Assembly: GCA_018266295.1 (NCBI GenBank)
Contig: JAFEAQ010000015.1
Coordinates: 124,001-188,000 of the forward strand
Origin: Bdellovibrionales bacterium
GTDB taxonomy: Bacteria; Bdellovibrionota; Bdellovibrionia; Bdellovibrionales; Bdellovibrionaceae
DNA length: 64,000 nt
Reading direction: 5' to 3'
The notes beneath the pieces are model-generated. The model was given only the letters and a program-made list of their open reading frames with translations. It was not told where the DNA came from and searched no databases. A program made the translations under genes and the position numbers. Of the stretch, positions 8,450 through 18,110 are shown one piece after another (the stretch's first letter is position 1; each line of letters starts with the position of its first letter).

Positions 8450-9964
8450 TTAATCGATTCGCAGGCTTTCCCAGAGCAGATAGTGCAAGCCCGAGCGAGT
8501 GGCAAATCTTTGCAAGGCTTCGGTCGGCGCTTCGCCACGCTTTATCGATTCGAGTGCAATCTTGCGTGCCTCTTCAAGTTTCGGCAAAAACTCAGGACGT
8601 TCAATAAAGAGTGGATCCTTATCCCAATTATGTAACAGTAAACCAAGAGCTTCATTTTTCGAGCCCTCAAGCTTTCCACCGGTAGGATCTTTTTTTAAAT
8701 CCGCAATGGGTTCATAGTAAATGCGATCAACGAGCTTTGTTCCAGAATTGTCAGAAAGAACTGACTTCACGGTGCTGTCTTTTAAGCCATAATCGCCGAT
8801 CAACATACGCGTTTGTACGGACCGTAAGAAATCACCTAAATGCTTTTGATTATGCGATGGAGCTAAATCACGAAGTTCCATGCCCCAAAGTAAAGTCTCA
8901 CCATCATAGACTTTACCGGCACGCATTCCGACGAGTCCTGATTTTTCAGCGATTTTATCTTCGAGAGGATTCTTTAAAAATTTAAGCATCTTGTCTTTAC
9001 CTTTAAAGAAGTTTCTTGCCCAGAGCTTCAAGCGCTCTTTCAAAGTTCCTTCTTCGCGGATCTTTTGATCGACGGCCTTTTGCTTTTCAGCTTTTAAATA
9101 GCGGCCCAAATTTAAAAAATAATTATCTAGACGAACCAGATCGGCTTTCTCAAGCAGCGGCATATTAATATAACTATAGTCACCACTGGTTGCAGTGAGT
9201 TCCTCAACCGAGTGACCACGAGTCACACGCAAGAGTTGCGCATGCAAGCTCACGCGGCGATACAAATCCATCAATTTAAACGCCATCATTTCAGGATTTT
9301 CAGCCAATGCCTCTAAAGGAATGGGCGCAACCACATGCTGATGCACACTAGAAGCATAACCAACAAGAGACTTCTGTAAGCGCGTCGAGGTCACAAGGTT
9401 CTTATCGGCGCCATCTGGGCGTCGGACGTGAATTTCAAAGCCAAGATTATCAACCATGCCTTTTGGTCCCGAAAATTCAATTTTCGTGTTAGCAAAAAGA
9501 TCCTGAGATTTAAAAACATGTTTTCCCGCAGGGTAAGAGCGGCCCATAAATTCAGACGGTTCCTTGAAAACCAACTCAATCTGATCGCGATAAATCAAAC
9601 CTTGTACGTTGCGATCTTGAAAGAAGTTTTGCTTGCGCTGCTTTGTCGAATAAAGAATCAGACTCTCTTTTTCTTTTTGCGTGAGTAGATCCCAAGAAAG
9701 ACTCTCGACCGCTTCCCCTGGAAACGACTCTTTGATTTGCTTTAAAAGCGCCGGAGGCACGGCTGCCTCACCCAGAGGACTGATAACCGGGCCTATTGTT
9801 CCGTCAGAGGTTGTGAACATGCGATCCGCAATCGCACCACTGATCTCGATTTCAACAGCACTGTCACGCAGAGGAACCGAGGTAAAAGCGTTCTCGCAGC
9901 GGAGCCCGGCCCAGGAGGTGGCACTGACAAACAAAGTACTCAATAGAAATAGGCTTGTTTTCAT
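8450..9964 (-). CDS. Large secreted hypothetical protein
   Basis: A 504-residue exported protein: the signal peptide ends at SWAG (about residue 20) and a Cys follows at 23. The family is not recognised. Three spaced motifs, GFEIHVRR (175-182), SVHQHVV (206-212) and GMELRDL (361-367), resemble the E-x-E, H-x-H and E-x-R pattern of carboxylate-amine ligases of the GCS2/amidoligase type, but this is only a resemblance. A basic helix lies around 290-340. The ATG overlaps a 15-base palindrome (ATAGCTT-A-AAGCTAT, 9963-9977), and a GTCTCA/TGAGAC palindrome lies 120 bases upstream at 10085. Confidence 0.7.
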   Translation of the reverse strand: MKTSLFLLSTLFVSATSWAGLRCENAFTSVPLRDSAVEIEISGAIADRMFTTSDGTIGPVISPLGEAAVPPALLKQIKESFPGEAVESLSWDLLTQKEKESLILYSTKQRKQNFFQDRNVQGLIYRDQIELVFKEPSEFMGRSYPAGKHVFKSQDLFANTKIEFSGPKGMVDNLGFEIHVRRPDGADKNLVTSTRLQKSLVGYASSVHQHVVAPIPLEALAENPEMMAFKLMDLYRRVSLHAQLLRVTRGHSVEELTATSGDYSYINMPLLEKADLVRLDNYFLNLGRYLKAEKQKAVDQKIREEGTLKERLKLWARNFFKGKDKMLKFLKNPLEDKIAEKSGLVGMRAGKVYDGETLLWGMELRDLAPSHNQKHLGDFLRSVQTRMLIGDYGLKDSTVKSVLSDNSGTKLVDRIYYEPIADLKKDPTGGKLEGSKNEALGLLLHNWDKDPLFIERPEFLPKLEEARKIALESIKRGEAPTEALQRFATRSGLHYLLWESLRID

Positions 9965-10084
9965 AGCTTAAAGCTATTTCAAAGAATGGGCCCTTTATCT
10001 CGAATATAAGCCTTCTTAAGGCCCGCTCCACAAGCGCCTGACGAAAAGGGCTTTACACTCTGGAGTTTAGCCAACAATGCGGCC

Positions 10085-10099
10085 TCTCAAAATGAGACA
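10085..10099. promoter_or_regulatory. TCTCA/TGAGA palindrome
   Basis: TCTCAAAATGAGACA lies between the divergent secreted-protein gene (start 9964) and yceD (start 10176). The identical 15-mer occurs at 53536, upstream of another secreted-protein gene, with close relatives at 744 and 22019. It is a candidate operator or promoter part. Confidence 0.35.
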
Positions 10100-10175
10100 G
10101 CGGGCCTCATTCGGCACTTGCCTTTTTAACGCCACCCGGCTAAGTTGGGTCCCTTTCGACCTCACGGAGGTTCTT

Positions 10176-10730
10176 ATGAAAATCAATCTGACTGAAATCC
10201 CTGAAGAGGGAAAACAATTCGTATGCACTCCACAAACGGGCGAGTTGAACTCGGTTTTAAAAGACCTCATCGGTGACCGTGCTTATCACACTGAATTTTT
10301 TATACGCCCACTAAACTCTAAAGACTTTGAACTCACTGGGACCGTTAAAACAGAGCTTCCTGAAGAATGCTCTCGCTGCGGCCTTGATTTCTGCCTGAAG
10401 GTCACACCAAGTCTGAGCGCCATCCTTATTCCGCGACAATCCGACGACCGCACGGGTAAATATGCTAAAGTGAACCATATTTCTGAAGCCATCGAAAATG
10501 GCCCTGCAACGGCGGAATACGACGGTATGGTCTTCGATATGGGCGAATATGTGCACGAAGCTGTGGCAATTGCCGCGCCTTTTAATCCAGCAGGACCTGA
10601 GGATGAAAAGGGCGATTGCACAGTCTGCGGAATCCACGTAAAAGGCCGTAGCTTTGGTTATGACGAGGAAATGCCTGCCGAAAAGCCGGAATCCCCGTTT
10701 GCAGCCCTTAAAAATATTAAGTTGAATTAA
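10176..10730 (+). CDS. yceD: YceD/DUF177 family protein
   Basis: A 184-residue protein of the DUF177 family, which in other bacteria is needed for 23S rRNA accumulation and is nearly always encoded just before rpmF, as here. The conserved ECSRCG (Cys pair near residues 66-69) is present, and a second pair CTVCG occurs at about 148-151, suggesting a bound metal; the family pattern DMGEYVHEAVAIAAPF is clear. ACGGAGG precedes the ATG by 5 bases. The open frame extends upstream, but nothing there looks coding. Confidence 0.88.
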   Translation: MKINLTEIPEEGKQFVCTPQTGELNSVLKDLIGDRAYHTEFFIRPLNSKDFELTGTVKTELPEECSRCGLDFCLKVTPSLSAILIPRQSDDRTGKYAKVNHISEAIENGPATAEYDGMVFDMGEYVHEAVAIAAPFNPAGPEDEKGDCTVCGIHVKGRSFGYDEEMPAEKPESPFAALKNIKLN

Positions 10731-10793
10731 GGTTGATTTTTATCGACTTTTGGTTAAATTACCAACCTTTGTAACACTTTAAAGAGGTAGACA

Positions 10794-10982
10794 ATGCCAA
10801 CTCCTAAAAAGAAAACTTCCCGCGCTCGTCGCGATCAACGCCGCTCTCATGATGGTATCTCTGCTCCTGCAGTAGCTATTGAAAAGAAAACGGGAGAACT
10901 TGTACGTCCTCACCGTGCTCACAAAGCTTCTGACGGTGCTTACTACTACAAAGGTAAGCAAATCAGCGCAGCTAAAGCTTAA
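10794..10982 (+). CDS. rpmF: Ribosomal protein bL32
   Basis: A 62-residue large-subunit protein. The hallmark N-terminus MPTPKKKTSRARRDQRRSH is intact. It lacks the CxxC pairs of zinc-binding L32 forms, so it is a zinc-independent (C-) type. It lies 63 bases after yceD and 22 bases before fabH in the conserved order. The usual plsX gene is not between rpmF and fabH. Confidence 0.96.
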   Translation: MPTPKKKTSRARRDQRRSHDGISAPAVAIEKKTGELVRPHRAHKASDGAYYYKGKQISAAKA

Positions 10983-11004
10983 TTCTTAGGACGAGGATTA
11001 ATCC

Positions 11005-12012
11005 ATGGCTGGTATTTACAGATCTCGCGTAGCTGGAACAGGTTCCTATTTGCCACCCGGCATTCTTACGAATGCCGACTTGGAAAAAATGGTGGAAACC
11101 AACGATCAATGGATCGTTGAACGTACCGGGATCAAACGCCGCCACATGGCTTCTGATCGTCCTGAAGATTATCAGTCCTGCTCGGACTTAAGCTTGATCG
11201 CTTCTGAACAAGCTCTCAAAGACGCGGGTCTCACCGCGCAAGATCTCGACGCTATCATTGTTTGTACTGTTTCTGGTGACCAGGTCATGCCGAGCACGGC
11301 CTGCGTACTTCAGCACAAACTCGGCGCTCGCAATATCATGGCCTTCGATCTTTCTGCTGCCTGTTCTGGTTTCGTCTATGGTTTGTCCGTAGCCGATCAG
11401 TTCATCCGTACCGGCGTTTACAAGCATGTGCTTGTTGTAGGTGCCGAAGTCCTTCATCGCTTTGTAAACTATCAAGACCGCGAAACTTGCATCCTCTTTG
11501 GTGATGGTGCCGGTGCGTGGGTTCTATCTCGCACATCCACTGAAGACAGAAACGTGATCATGAGTTCTCACTTGCACGCTGATGGCGGCTTGGGTGATCT
11601 CTTCGTTTTGCCTGCTGGTGGTTCAAAAATTCCGTTCTCTGCTGAAGTTCTCGAGAACAAAGGCCAGTACGTGAAAATGAAGGGCCGCGAGATTTTCAAA
11701 AATGCTGTTCGTACGATGAGCCACTGCTGCCAAGAAGCTTTGGATGCAAATCATATGACGGCAGATCAAGTCGATTGGCTAATTCCACATCAAGCCAACA
11801 ACCGTATCATTGAAGCAATTGCTGATTACTATGAGTTCCCGAAAGAAAAAGTGGTCGTGAGCGTTCACGAAACTGGGAATACATCAGCAGCATCTATTCC
11901 TTTGGCCTTCCAAATGGCAAAAGAAGACGGCCGTGTTAAACGAGGACAAACAATTCTCCTCACCGCTTTCGGAGCTGGTCTCACGAGCGGCAGCCTTTTA
12001 ATGAGGTACTAA
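11005..12012 (+). CDS. fabH: Beta-ketoacyl-ACP synthase III
   Basis: A 335-residue enzyme that condenses acetyl-CoA with malonyl-ACP to start fatty-acid synthesis. The catalytic triad is complete: Cys 120 in SAACSGF, His 262 in IPHQANN and Asn 292 in ETGNTS. The length is normal. GAGGA precedes the ATG. It is the first fab gene of the cluster and is followed 4 bases later by fabD. Confidence 0.96.
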   Translation: MAGIYRSRVAGTGSYLPPGILTNADLEKMVETNDQWIVERTGIKRRHMASDRPEDYQSCSDLSLIASEQALKDAGLTAQDLDAIIVCTVSGDQVMPSTACVLQHKLGARNIMAFDLSAACSGFVYGLSVADQFIRTGVYKHVLVVGAEVLHRFVNYQDRETCILFGDGAGAWVLSRTSTEDRNVIMSSHLHADGGLGDLFVLPAGGSKIPFSAEVLENKGQYVKMKGREIFKNAVRTMSHCCQEALDANHMTADQVDWLIPHQANNRIIEAIADYYEFPKEKVVVSVHETGNTSAASIPLAFQMAKEDGRVKRGQTILLTAFGAGLTSGSLLMRY

Positions 12013-12016
12013 TTTT

Positions 12017-12988
12017 ATGATGACTCTTTTATTTCCTGGTCAAGGCAGTCAACAGCCTGGAATGGGCCGTTTTTTATTCGATAACTTCAAAGTCGCTAAA
12101 GAAACTTTCGAAGAAGCCAGCGAAGCCCTGTCGCAAGACATGAAAAAGCTCTGCTTCGATGGTTCTGAAGCGGATCTCGCACTGACTGAAAACACACAAC
12201 CTGCGTTGTTAGTCACTTCGACGGCAACTCAAAGAGTTTTGAAATCAGAATATCATATCAAAGTTGCAGCTGGCGCTGGCCACTCCATCGGCGAATATGC
12301 CGCTCTTGTTGCCGCAAACGTGATTGATTTCATGCCGGCAATGAAAGCAGTTCGCACTCGCGGTCAAGCGATGCAATCCGCAGTTCCTGTAGGCCAAGGC
12401 GGAATGATCGCGACTCTGGGTTTAGAACCAGATCAGGCGAAATTCCTTTGTGAGTTTGTGGTGAAAAATTCAGGTCACGGACCGTTGTCACCTGCCAACT
12501 TCAATAGCCCAGGCCAAATCGTATTGAGCGGCTCAATGAAAGCGATTGAATGGTTAAAGGCGAATTTCAAACCAGAAATTTTCCCGGAGCCACCAAAGCG
12601 CGCAAAGCTCATTCCTTTGAATGTTTCAGCTCCATTCCACTGTGAAATGATGCTTCCAGCCGAGAAAAAGATGCGTGAAGTGCTCACCGCCATGGAGTTT
12701 AGAGCGCCTTCTTTCAAGATCGTTCAAAACTTTACTGCTAACTTTGAAAGCACTCCTGAGACACTTCGAGAAAACTTAATTCGCCAGGTTTCTGCACCGG
12801 TTCGTTGGACTGAAAGCATGGAGCTTTTAAAGGCACAAAACCTCACTAAATGTGTTGAGTGCGGCGCTGGCAAGGTTGTTGCGGGTCTTCTTAAGAAAAT
12901 CGACAGCGAAGCCTTCACCGTGTTTAATACGAACTCCTTAGAAGATCTTAAATTGATTGAGGAATTTCTGAAAGCTTCGAGTCATTAA
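12017..12988 (+). CDS. fabD: Malonyl-CoA:ACP transacylase
   Basis: A 323-residue enzyme that loads malonyl groups onto ACP. LFPGQGSQQPGMG is at the N-terminus and the nucleophile elbow GHSIGEYAAL (Ser near residue 91) is intact, with the partner His in APFHCEMM. The gene starts with two ATGs in a row. It lies tightly behind fabH. Confidence 0.95.
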   Translation: MMTLLFPGQGSQQPGMGRFLFDNFKVAKETFEEASEALSQDMKKLCFDGSEADLALTENTQPALLVTSTATQRVLKSEYHIKVAAGAGHSIGEYAALVAANVIDFMPAMKAVRTRGQAMQSAVPVGQGGMIATLGLEPDQAKFLCEFVVKNSGHGPLSPANFNSPGQIVLSGSMKAIEWLKANFKPEIFPEPPKRAKLIPLNVSAPFHCEMMLPAEKKMREVLTAMEFRAPSFKIVQNFTANFESTPETLRENLIRQVSAPVRWTESMELLKAQNLTKCVECGAGKVVAGLLKKIDSEAFTVFNTNSLEDLKLIEEFLKASSH

Positions 12989-13022
12989 AAGTCCTTGATG
13001 TAGGGAATTCTTTCGGTCAAAG

Positions 13023-13040
13023 TGTGTTGCAAATAACACA
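13023..13040. promoter_or_regulatory. Dyad upstream of fabG
   Basis: TGTGTT (13023-13028) and AACACA (13035-13040) form a perfect 6-base dyad around GCAAAT, followed by an AT-rich stretch. It lies in the only sizeable gap (103 bases) inside the fab cluster, so fabG may have its own promoter or operator. Confidence 0.25.
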
Positions 13041-13091
13041 AGAAAAGCTCAAGTTTTTAGTATTTTAGTTTAGTTACTGTTAGGGAATTTT

Positions 13092-13835
13092 ATGAAAGCT
13101 CTGCAAGGAAAAAAAATCATCGTCACAGGTGGCAGCCGCGGTATCGGCGCGTCCATTGTAAAGCTCCTTGCTGAATCAGGCGCTCAAGTCTGCTTCACAT
13201 ACTCTTCGCGCGAAGAAGCGGCGGCTGAAGTGGCTAAAACTCTTCCTGGCGAAGGTCATTTCTATTTAAAACTCGACGTCGCAAACGAAGAGAGCGTCAA
13301 CCAAGCCATGGAACAAATCACTGCAAAGTGGTCTGAAATCGACGGTCTTGTGAACAACGCCGGTATTACCAAAGATCAACTTCTCCTTCGCATGAAGACG
13401 GAAGACTTCGATGCTGTGATGAATACCAACCTTCGCGGCACTTTCCTTATGACGAAAGCTCTGAGCAAAATCATGATGAAGGCCCGCAAAGGCTCGATTG
13501 TAAATATCACGAGCGTGATTGGCCAAACCGGCAATGCAGGTCAAGCAAACTATGCGGCCTCTAAAGCTGGCACTGAAGCTTTCAGCAAGTCTGTAGCTTT
13601 AGAACTTGCTTCAAGAAATGTTCGTGTAAACTGCGTAGCACCAGGTTTTATCGCTACGGAAATGACCCATGTGTTGTCTGAAGATGCGAAGACAAAAATC
13701 ATGGATAAAATCCCTATGAGCTCCATCGGCGAAGGCGTTGATGTGGCAAATGCAGTTAAGTTTTTATTAAGTGAAGAATCAAAATATATTACAGGCCATA
13801 CCGTGAATGTGAACGGTGGCTTGTTCATGAGTTAA
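13092..13835 (+). CDS. fabG: 3-oxoacyl-ACP reductase
   Basis: A 247-residue short-chain dehydrogenase that reduces 3-oxoacyl-ACP with [15 protein letters not shown] binds the cofactor, NNAG is conserved, the Ser of NITSV and the YAASK motif (Tyr and Lys of the active site) are intact, and the C-terminus reads GHTVNVNGG. The position between fabD and acpP supports the fatty-acid role rather than a generic SDR. Confidence 0.95.
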   Translation: MKALQGKKIIVTGGSRGIGASIVKLLAESGAQVCFTYSSREEAAAEVAKTLPGEGHFYLKLDVANEESVNQAMEQITAKWSEIDGLVNNAGITKDQLLLRMKTEDFDAVMNTNLRGTFLMTKALSKIMMKARKGSIVNITSVIGQTGNAGQANYAASKAGTEAFSKSVALELASRNVRVNCVAPGFIATEMTHVLSEDAKTKIMDKIPMSSIGEGVDVANAVKFLLSEESKYITGHTVNVNGGLFMS

Positions 13836-13869
13836 TTTTAAAAAAGTTGAATTTTACCAGGAGGACATA

Positions 13870-14106
13870 ATGGAAATTCACCCAAAGGTTAAAGATATCA
13901 TCGTTGAACAACTTGGCGTAGACCCTGAGAAAGTTAAAGCAGAAGCTTCTTTCATCGACGATTTGGGTGCGGACAGCCTTGATATCGTTGAGCTTGTTAT
14001 GGCGATGGAAGAAGAGTTTGATCTCGAAATCCCAGATGAAGATGCTGAGAAGCTCAAAACAGTTCAAGACGTAGCTTCTTACCTTCAGAAAAAAGGAAAA
14101 GCGTAG
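13870..14106 (+). CDS. acpP: Acyl carrier protein
   Basis: A 78-residue acidic four-helix protein. Ser 36 in [10 protein letters not shown] is the phosphopantetheine attachment site. CAGGAGG lies just before the ATG. It lies 34 bases after fabG and 7 before fabF. Confidence 0.97.
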   Translation: MEIHPKVKDIIVEQLGVDPEKVKAEASFIDDLGADSLDIVELVMAMEEEFDLEIPDEDAEKLKTVQDVASYLQKKGKA

Positions 14107-14113
14107 GCGCATT

Positions 14114-15379
14114 ATGAATCCTCGATTTGAACGCCCGGCAAAGGCGCAAAAACGTGTAGTAGTAACTGGTGTTGGCGCTGTGACTCCTCTCGGCCTCTCT
14201 ATTCAAGAGAGCTGGGATAATGCGAAAGCAGGAAAGTCCGGTATTGCCAAGATCACTCGTTTCGATACCACAGGTTATGACGTCTCCATCGCGGGTGAAG
14301 TCAAAGGTTTCAATCCAGATCTTTACATCGATAAAAAAGAGCAAAAGAAAATGGATACCTTTATTCACTACTCCATGGCCTCTACAAAGATGGCCTTAGA
14401 GATGGCGAAGCTTCAAATCGATGATACTCTGGCTCCCCGTGCAGGCTGCATTATCGGCGTCGGCATGGGCGGTCTCCCAGGTATCGAGGAGCAGCATACG
14501 AAGTGTGTAGAACGTGGACCTGGTCGTATCAGCCCGTTCTTCATTCCGATGGTGATTACGAACTTGGCGGCGGGCCAAGTCAGTATCGCTCACAATCTGA
14601 AAGGCCCTAACTACTCTGTCACTTCTGCCTGTGCTTCCGGCGTTCACTCTATCGGTGAAGCGGTGAACTACATCCGCAATGGCTGGATGGACGTGATGGT
14701 GGCTGGCGGCGCTGAATCCACTGTTTGCCCTATGGCGATCGGCGGTTTCGCAGCGATGCGCGCTCTTTCTACTCGCAACGACGCTCCTGAAAAAGCGAGC
14801 CGTCCATGGGACAAAGACCGTGACGGATTTGTGCTTGCTGAAGGTGCGGCGATTTTGATTTTGGAATCTCTTGAACACGCTGAAAAGCGCGGCGCGAACA
14901 TCCTCTGTGAAATCACAGGTTATGGCGTTTCTGCCGATGCTTATCACATGACTTCTCCGGCTCCAGAGGGTGCTGGTGGTTATGCAGCGATGCAAATGGC
15001 TTTGATGGACTCTGGTCTTCAAGCTTCTGACATCACATACGTGAATGCGCACGGAACCAGCACTCCAGTGGGTGACGGTCTCGAATCTGCGGCAATTACA
15101 AAATTAATGGGCGCTCATGCTAAAGACGTTTGGGTTTCCTCGACGAAGAGCATGATGGGTCACGCTTTGGGTGCGGCTGGCGCGATTGAAAGTGCTTTCT
15201 GCGTTATGGCGATCAAAGACCAAGTGGTACCGCCGACAATCAACTTGGAAAACCCAAGTGAAGACTGCAAGTTGGACTATGTTCCTAATGAAGCACGTCG
15301 CGGTAACATCAAAAATGTGATGAACAACAGTTTTGGCTTTGGTGGAACCAACGCCTGTCTGTTACTCTCTAAAACATGA
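14114..15379 (+). CDS. fabF: Beta-ketoacyl-ACP synthase II
   Basis: A 421-residue elongating condensing enzyme. The active-site Cys 173 is in TSACASG, the first His in NAHGTSTPVGD and the second in MMGHALGAAG; the C-terminus has the conserved NSFGFGGTNACL. The length is normal. The stop overlaps the rpiB start by ATGA. Confidence 0.96.
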   Translation: MNPRFERPAKAQKRVVVTGVGAVTPLGLSIQESWDNAKAGKSGIAKITRFDTTGYDVSIAGEVKGFNPDLYIDKKEQKKMDTFIHYSMASTKMALEMAKLQIDDTLAPRAGCIIGVGMGGLPGIEEQHTKCVERGPGRISPFFIPMVITNLAAGQVSIAHNLKGPNYSVTSACASGVHSIGEAVNYIRNGWMDVMVAGGAESTVCPMAIGGFAAMRALSTRNDAPEKASRPWDKDRDGFVLAEGAAILILESLEHAEKRGANILCEITGYGVSADAYHMTSPAPEGAGGYAAMQMALMDSGLQASDITYVNAHGTSTPVGDGLESAAITKLMGAHAKDVWVSSTKSMMGHALGAAGAIESAFCVMAIKDQVVPPTINLENPSEDCKLDYVPNEARRGNIKNVMNNSFGFGGTNACLLLSKT

Positions 15380-15834
15380 TGAAAAAGATCCTAGTTGCTT
15401 CAGACCATGCTGGCTTTGATCTGAAGCAAAAGTTCATAAAGGACAATCCCCAGCTTCCTTGGGAAGACCTGGGACCTTTCGACACTCAGTCTGTCGACTA
15501 TCCTGATTATGCTAAAAAACTTTGTGAAAAGCTGATTGCTGCCACAGGCTCATTGCCTGTGACGGAAGATGCTTTCAAAGCCGAAGTTTGCGGAGTTCTC
15601 ATCTGTGGCTCTGGTCAAGGCATGGCGATCAAAGCAAACAAATACCCACAAATTCGCGCAGCTCTTTGCTGGAACGAAGACGTCGCAAGACTCTCTCGTC
15701 AGCATAATAACGCCAATGTACTATGCGTAGGCTCACGTGCTGTGGACGCGGCAACGGCGCAGAAAATTCTGATGGCGTACTTGGAAGCTTCTTTTGAGGG
15801 CGGACGCCACTCACAAAGAGTTGCCAAGATCTAA
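15376..15834 (+). CDS. rpiB: Ribose-5-phosphate isomerase B
   Basis: A 152-residue RpiB/LacAB-type isomerase interconverting ribose-5-phosphate and ribulose-5-phosphate. ASDHAGFDLK at the N-terminus and CGSGQGMAIKANK carry the phosphate-binding and catalytic residues; HNNANVLCVGSR is also conserved. It is coupled to fabF by overlapping start and stop. Relatives act on allose or galactose phosphates, but the gene is near glyA, a common neighbour of rpiB. Confidence 0.92.
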   Translation: MMKKILVASDHAGFDLKQKFIKDNPQLPWEDLGPFDTQSVDYPDYAKKLCEKLIAATGSLPVTEDAFKAEVCGVLICGSGQGMAIKANKYPQIRAALCWNEDVARLSRQHNNANVLCVGSRAVDAATAQKILMAYLEASFEGGRHSQRVAKI

Positions 15835-15867
15835 GAGATATTTTCTAATAGAGAGCAATTAATAAAT

Positions 15868-15886
15868 AACTGGGATCAGTCCAGTT
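15868..15886 (+). promoter_or_regulatory. Hairpin in the glyA leader
   Basis: AACTGG (15868-15873) pairs with CCAGTT (15881-15886). It lies 37 bases before the glyA start and has no T tract. It could shape the leader RNA or the ribosome site; no known riboswitch class fits. Confidence 0.25.
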
Positions 15887-15923
15887 ACGGGCCTCCAGCC
15901 CTCACTTCCTTCGCGGAGCGACT

Positions 15924-17165
15924 ATGTCTTTTCTAAATCAAGCAGATCCAGAAATTTCTAAACTTATTTCTCAAGAGCAAGATCGCCAAGAATATGGTCT
16001 TGAAATGATCGCTTCTGAAAACTACACCTCGCAAGCCGTGATGGAAGCCCAAGGCTCTTGCCTCACGAATAAGTACGCTGAAGGCTATCCGAACAAACGC
16101 TACTATGGCGGTTGCCACTTTGTTGATTTGATCGAAGCACAAGCCATTGAGCGCGCAAAAAAACTTTTTGGTGTTGAAGCTGCCAACGTTCAACCACACT
16201 CAGGCTCACAAGCTAATATGGGTGTTTATCTTGCGGCTATGAAGGCTGGCGACACTGTTTTAGGTATGGACCTCTCTCACGGCGGTCACCTTACTCACGG
16301 CTCGCCGGTGAACTTTAGCGGCTTCTTATTTCACGCGACTTCTTACAAGCTTGATCCTGCGACCGAGCGTTTGAATTATGATACAATTTTAAAAACCGCG
16401 CGCGAAGTAAAACCAAAATTGATCATTGCGGGGTACAGCGCGTATCCACGCGTTTTAGATTTTGCGAAGTTTAAAGAAATCGCTGACGATGTCGGCGCTC
16501 AGTTGATGGTGGATATGGCTCACTTTGCGGGGCTCGTGGCAACAGGCGCTCATCCAACTCCCGTTGGCTACGCTGATTACATCACGACAACCACGCACAA
16601 AACTTTGCGCGGCCCTCGTGGTGGTATGATTTTGTGCTCTGAAGAAAAATTAAAGTCGATCAATTCAAAAATCTTCCCAGGCATTCAAGGTGGTCCGCTG
16701 GAGCATGTGATTGCCGGTAAAGCTGTTGCTTTCGGCGAAGCTCTGAAACCAGATTTCAAAAAATACATCGACAATGTTGTGACGAATGCTAAGACATTGG
16801 CCGAAGCGTTGATGTCGGAAGGCTTCAAGCTCGTGACTGGCGGAACAGATAATCACTTGATGTTGATTGATCTCAGCGACCGCGAGATCACTGGAAAGTT
16901 GGCGGAAGCTTCTTTGGATGAAGCCGGAATTACCGTGAACAAAAACACAGTTCCGAATGAAAAACGCTCTCCGTTTGTGACAAGCGGCATTCGCATCGGC
17001 ACTCCAGCACTCACAACACGTGGAATGAATGCTTCTGACATGAAGCAAATTGCAAAATGGATCGGGCAAGTTTTGAATAATCCAGAAGACGCTGCACTTA
17101 AAACTCGCATCAAAAATGATGTGAAAACAATGTGCACGAAGTACCCAATTTATAAATCTCTCTAA
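15924..17165 (+). CDS. glyA: Serine hydroxymethyltransferase
   Basis: A 413-residue PLP enzyme that interconverts serine and glycine with tetrahydrofolate. The PLP-binding Lys 226 lies in [24 protein letters not shown] and [13 protein letters not shown] at the N-terminus and the substrate-binding Arg in [15 protein letters not shown] are intact. It lies 90 bases after rpiB. Confidence 0.97.
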   Translation: MSFLNQADPEISKLISQEQDRQEYGLEMIASENYTSQAVMEAQGSCLTNKYAEGYPNKRYYGGCHFVDLIEAQAIERAKKLFGVEAANVQPHSGSQANMGVYLAAMKAGDTVLGMDLSHGGHLTHGSPVNFSGFLFHATSYKLDPATERLNYDTILKTAREVKPKLIIAGYSAYPRVLDFAKFKEIADDVGAQLMVDMAHFAGLVATGAHPTPVGYADYITTTTHKTLRGPRGGMILCSEEKLKSINSKIFPGIQGGPLEHVIAGKAVAFGEALKPDFKKYIDNVVTNAKTLAEALMSEGFKLVTGGTDNHLMLIDLSDREITGKLAEASLDEAGITVNKNTVPNEKRSPFVTSGIRIGTPALTTRGMNASDMKQIAKWIGQVLNNPEDAALKTRIKNDVKTMCTKYPIYKSL

Positions 17166-17173
17166 GAGATTTT
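17154..17173 (+). terminator. Possible glyA terminator spanning the stop codon
   Basis: AAATCTC (17154-17160) pairs with GAGATTT (17166-17172), and the stop codon lies in the 5-base loop; only four T follow. A short stem, so only moderately convincing. Confidence 0.35.
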
Positions 17174-17371
17174 CACTCTGAAACAAAGTGTGGAAGCGAG
17201 AGTTTTTCCTCTAGAAACACTCTCAAATCCGCACCTAGACTGATCTTCAGACCTAAAAACTAATGTCTAGAAATGAGTTCTCTTCTCCGTTCTATTTTGC
17301 AACCGCCTTTGAGCGTCAATTTTAGGGCTTTTACTTTTGGAGAATGTCCCGATATGGGGTATAGTTTACCT

Positions 17372-17980
17372 ATGTCGACACAGAACGTCTTAAAACTCAC
17401 ACTGGCTTTTCTCGCGCTTACGATTTTCGGATCATGCTCGACTTTTGACACTCCTGTTTCTCGCTCACTCGAGACTTCTTCTTTGAGTACGCCTGATTTC
17501 CGAGCAGACAATAAAAACCTGGAAGACGTTAAAAAGATTCAATTTGCTGACAAAACAGATTTGTTTGATTGGCCTGTGGATGATGCTCGGTTAACTCGTG
17601 GATTCTTACCTAAAAAGCGCCGTCCTCATTTGGGAATCGACCTCGCAGCAAAGCGTGGGACTCCGATTCTTGCCGCTCAGGGCGGCTTAGTGATCTATAC
17701 CGGCCGTGAGTTCCGTGGTTATGGCAAAATGGTTTTGATTGAATCTGGCAAAGGCTGGGCGACTCTTTACGCTCATATGGATAAAATTCTTGTTCAAGAA
17801 GGTCAGAAAATCTCTCAAGGTCAAATGATCGGAGCCATGGGCCGCACAGGTCGCGCCACGGGCGTTCATTTGCATTTTGAAATCCGCAAGGACCGTGGAC
17901 CGATTGATCCATTGCCACTTTTGCCAAATGGACACAAAGTGGCGGCTTATCTCAAGGGCCGCGATCTCAGTCGTAACTGA
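17372..17980 (+). CDS. M23 (LytM-type) peptidase lipoprotein
   Basis: A 202-residue cell-wall endopeptidase or cell-wall regulator. The N-terminus has a hydrophobic signal followed by IFGSC (Cys 22), a near-lipobox. The M23 domain covers about residues 75-185: the zinc ligands are in HLGIDLA (HxxxD) and HLHFEI (HxH), so it looks catalytically active, unlike many EnvC/NlpD relatives. An earlier ATG at 17354 is also possible. It stands alone between glyA and the cyclic-nucleotide-domain gene. Confidence 0.87.
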   Translation: MSTQNVLKLTLAFLALTIFGSCSTFDTPVSRSLETSSLSTPDFRADNKNLEDVKKIQFADKTDLFDWPVDDARLTRGFLPKKRRPHLGIDLAAKRGTPILAAQGGLVIYTGREFRGYGKMVLIESGKGWATLYAHMDKILVQEGQKISQGQMIGAMGRTGRATGVHLHFEIRKDRGPIDPLPLLPNGHKVAAYLKGRDLSRN

Positions 17981-18110
17981 ATCTTAACAAAGTCCTTCGA
18001 TCTCTAATTAAGACAGCAGAACTAGACTTTTGTGAGAGCATTCCGCTTTCAGAAAGCAGCGATTTTTTCCGATAGGAAATACTGAAAGATTTAGTTTTCA
18101 GGAGCTTATC

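Noticed and set aside
13041-13090. FapR-type operator before fabG
   Set aside because: TTAGTA-like strings occur, but the paired arrangement of the known operator is not present and FapR is not expected in this lineage.
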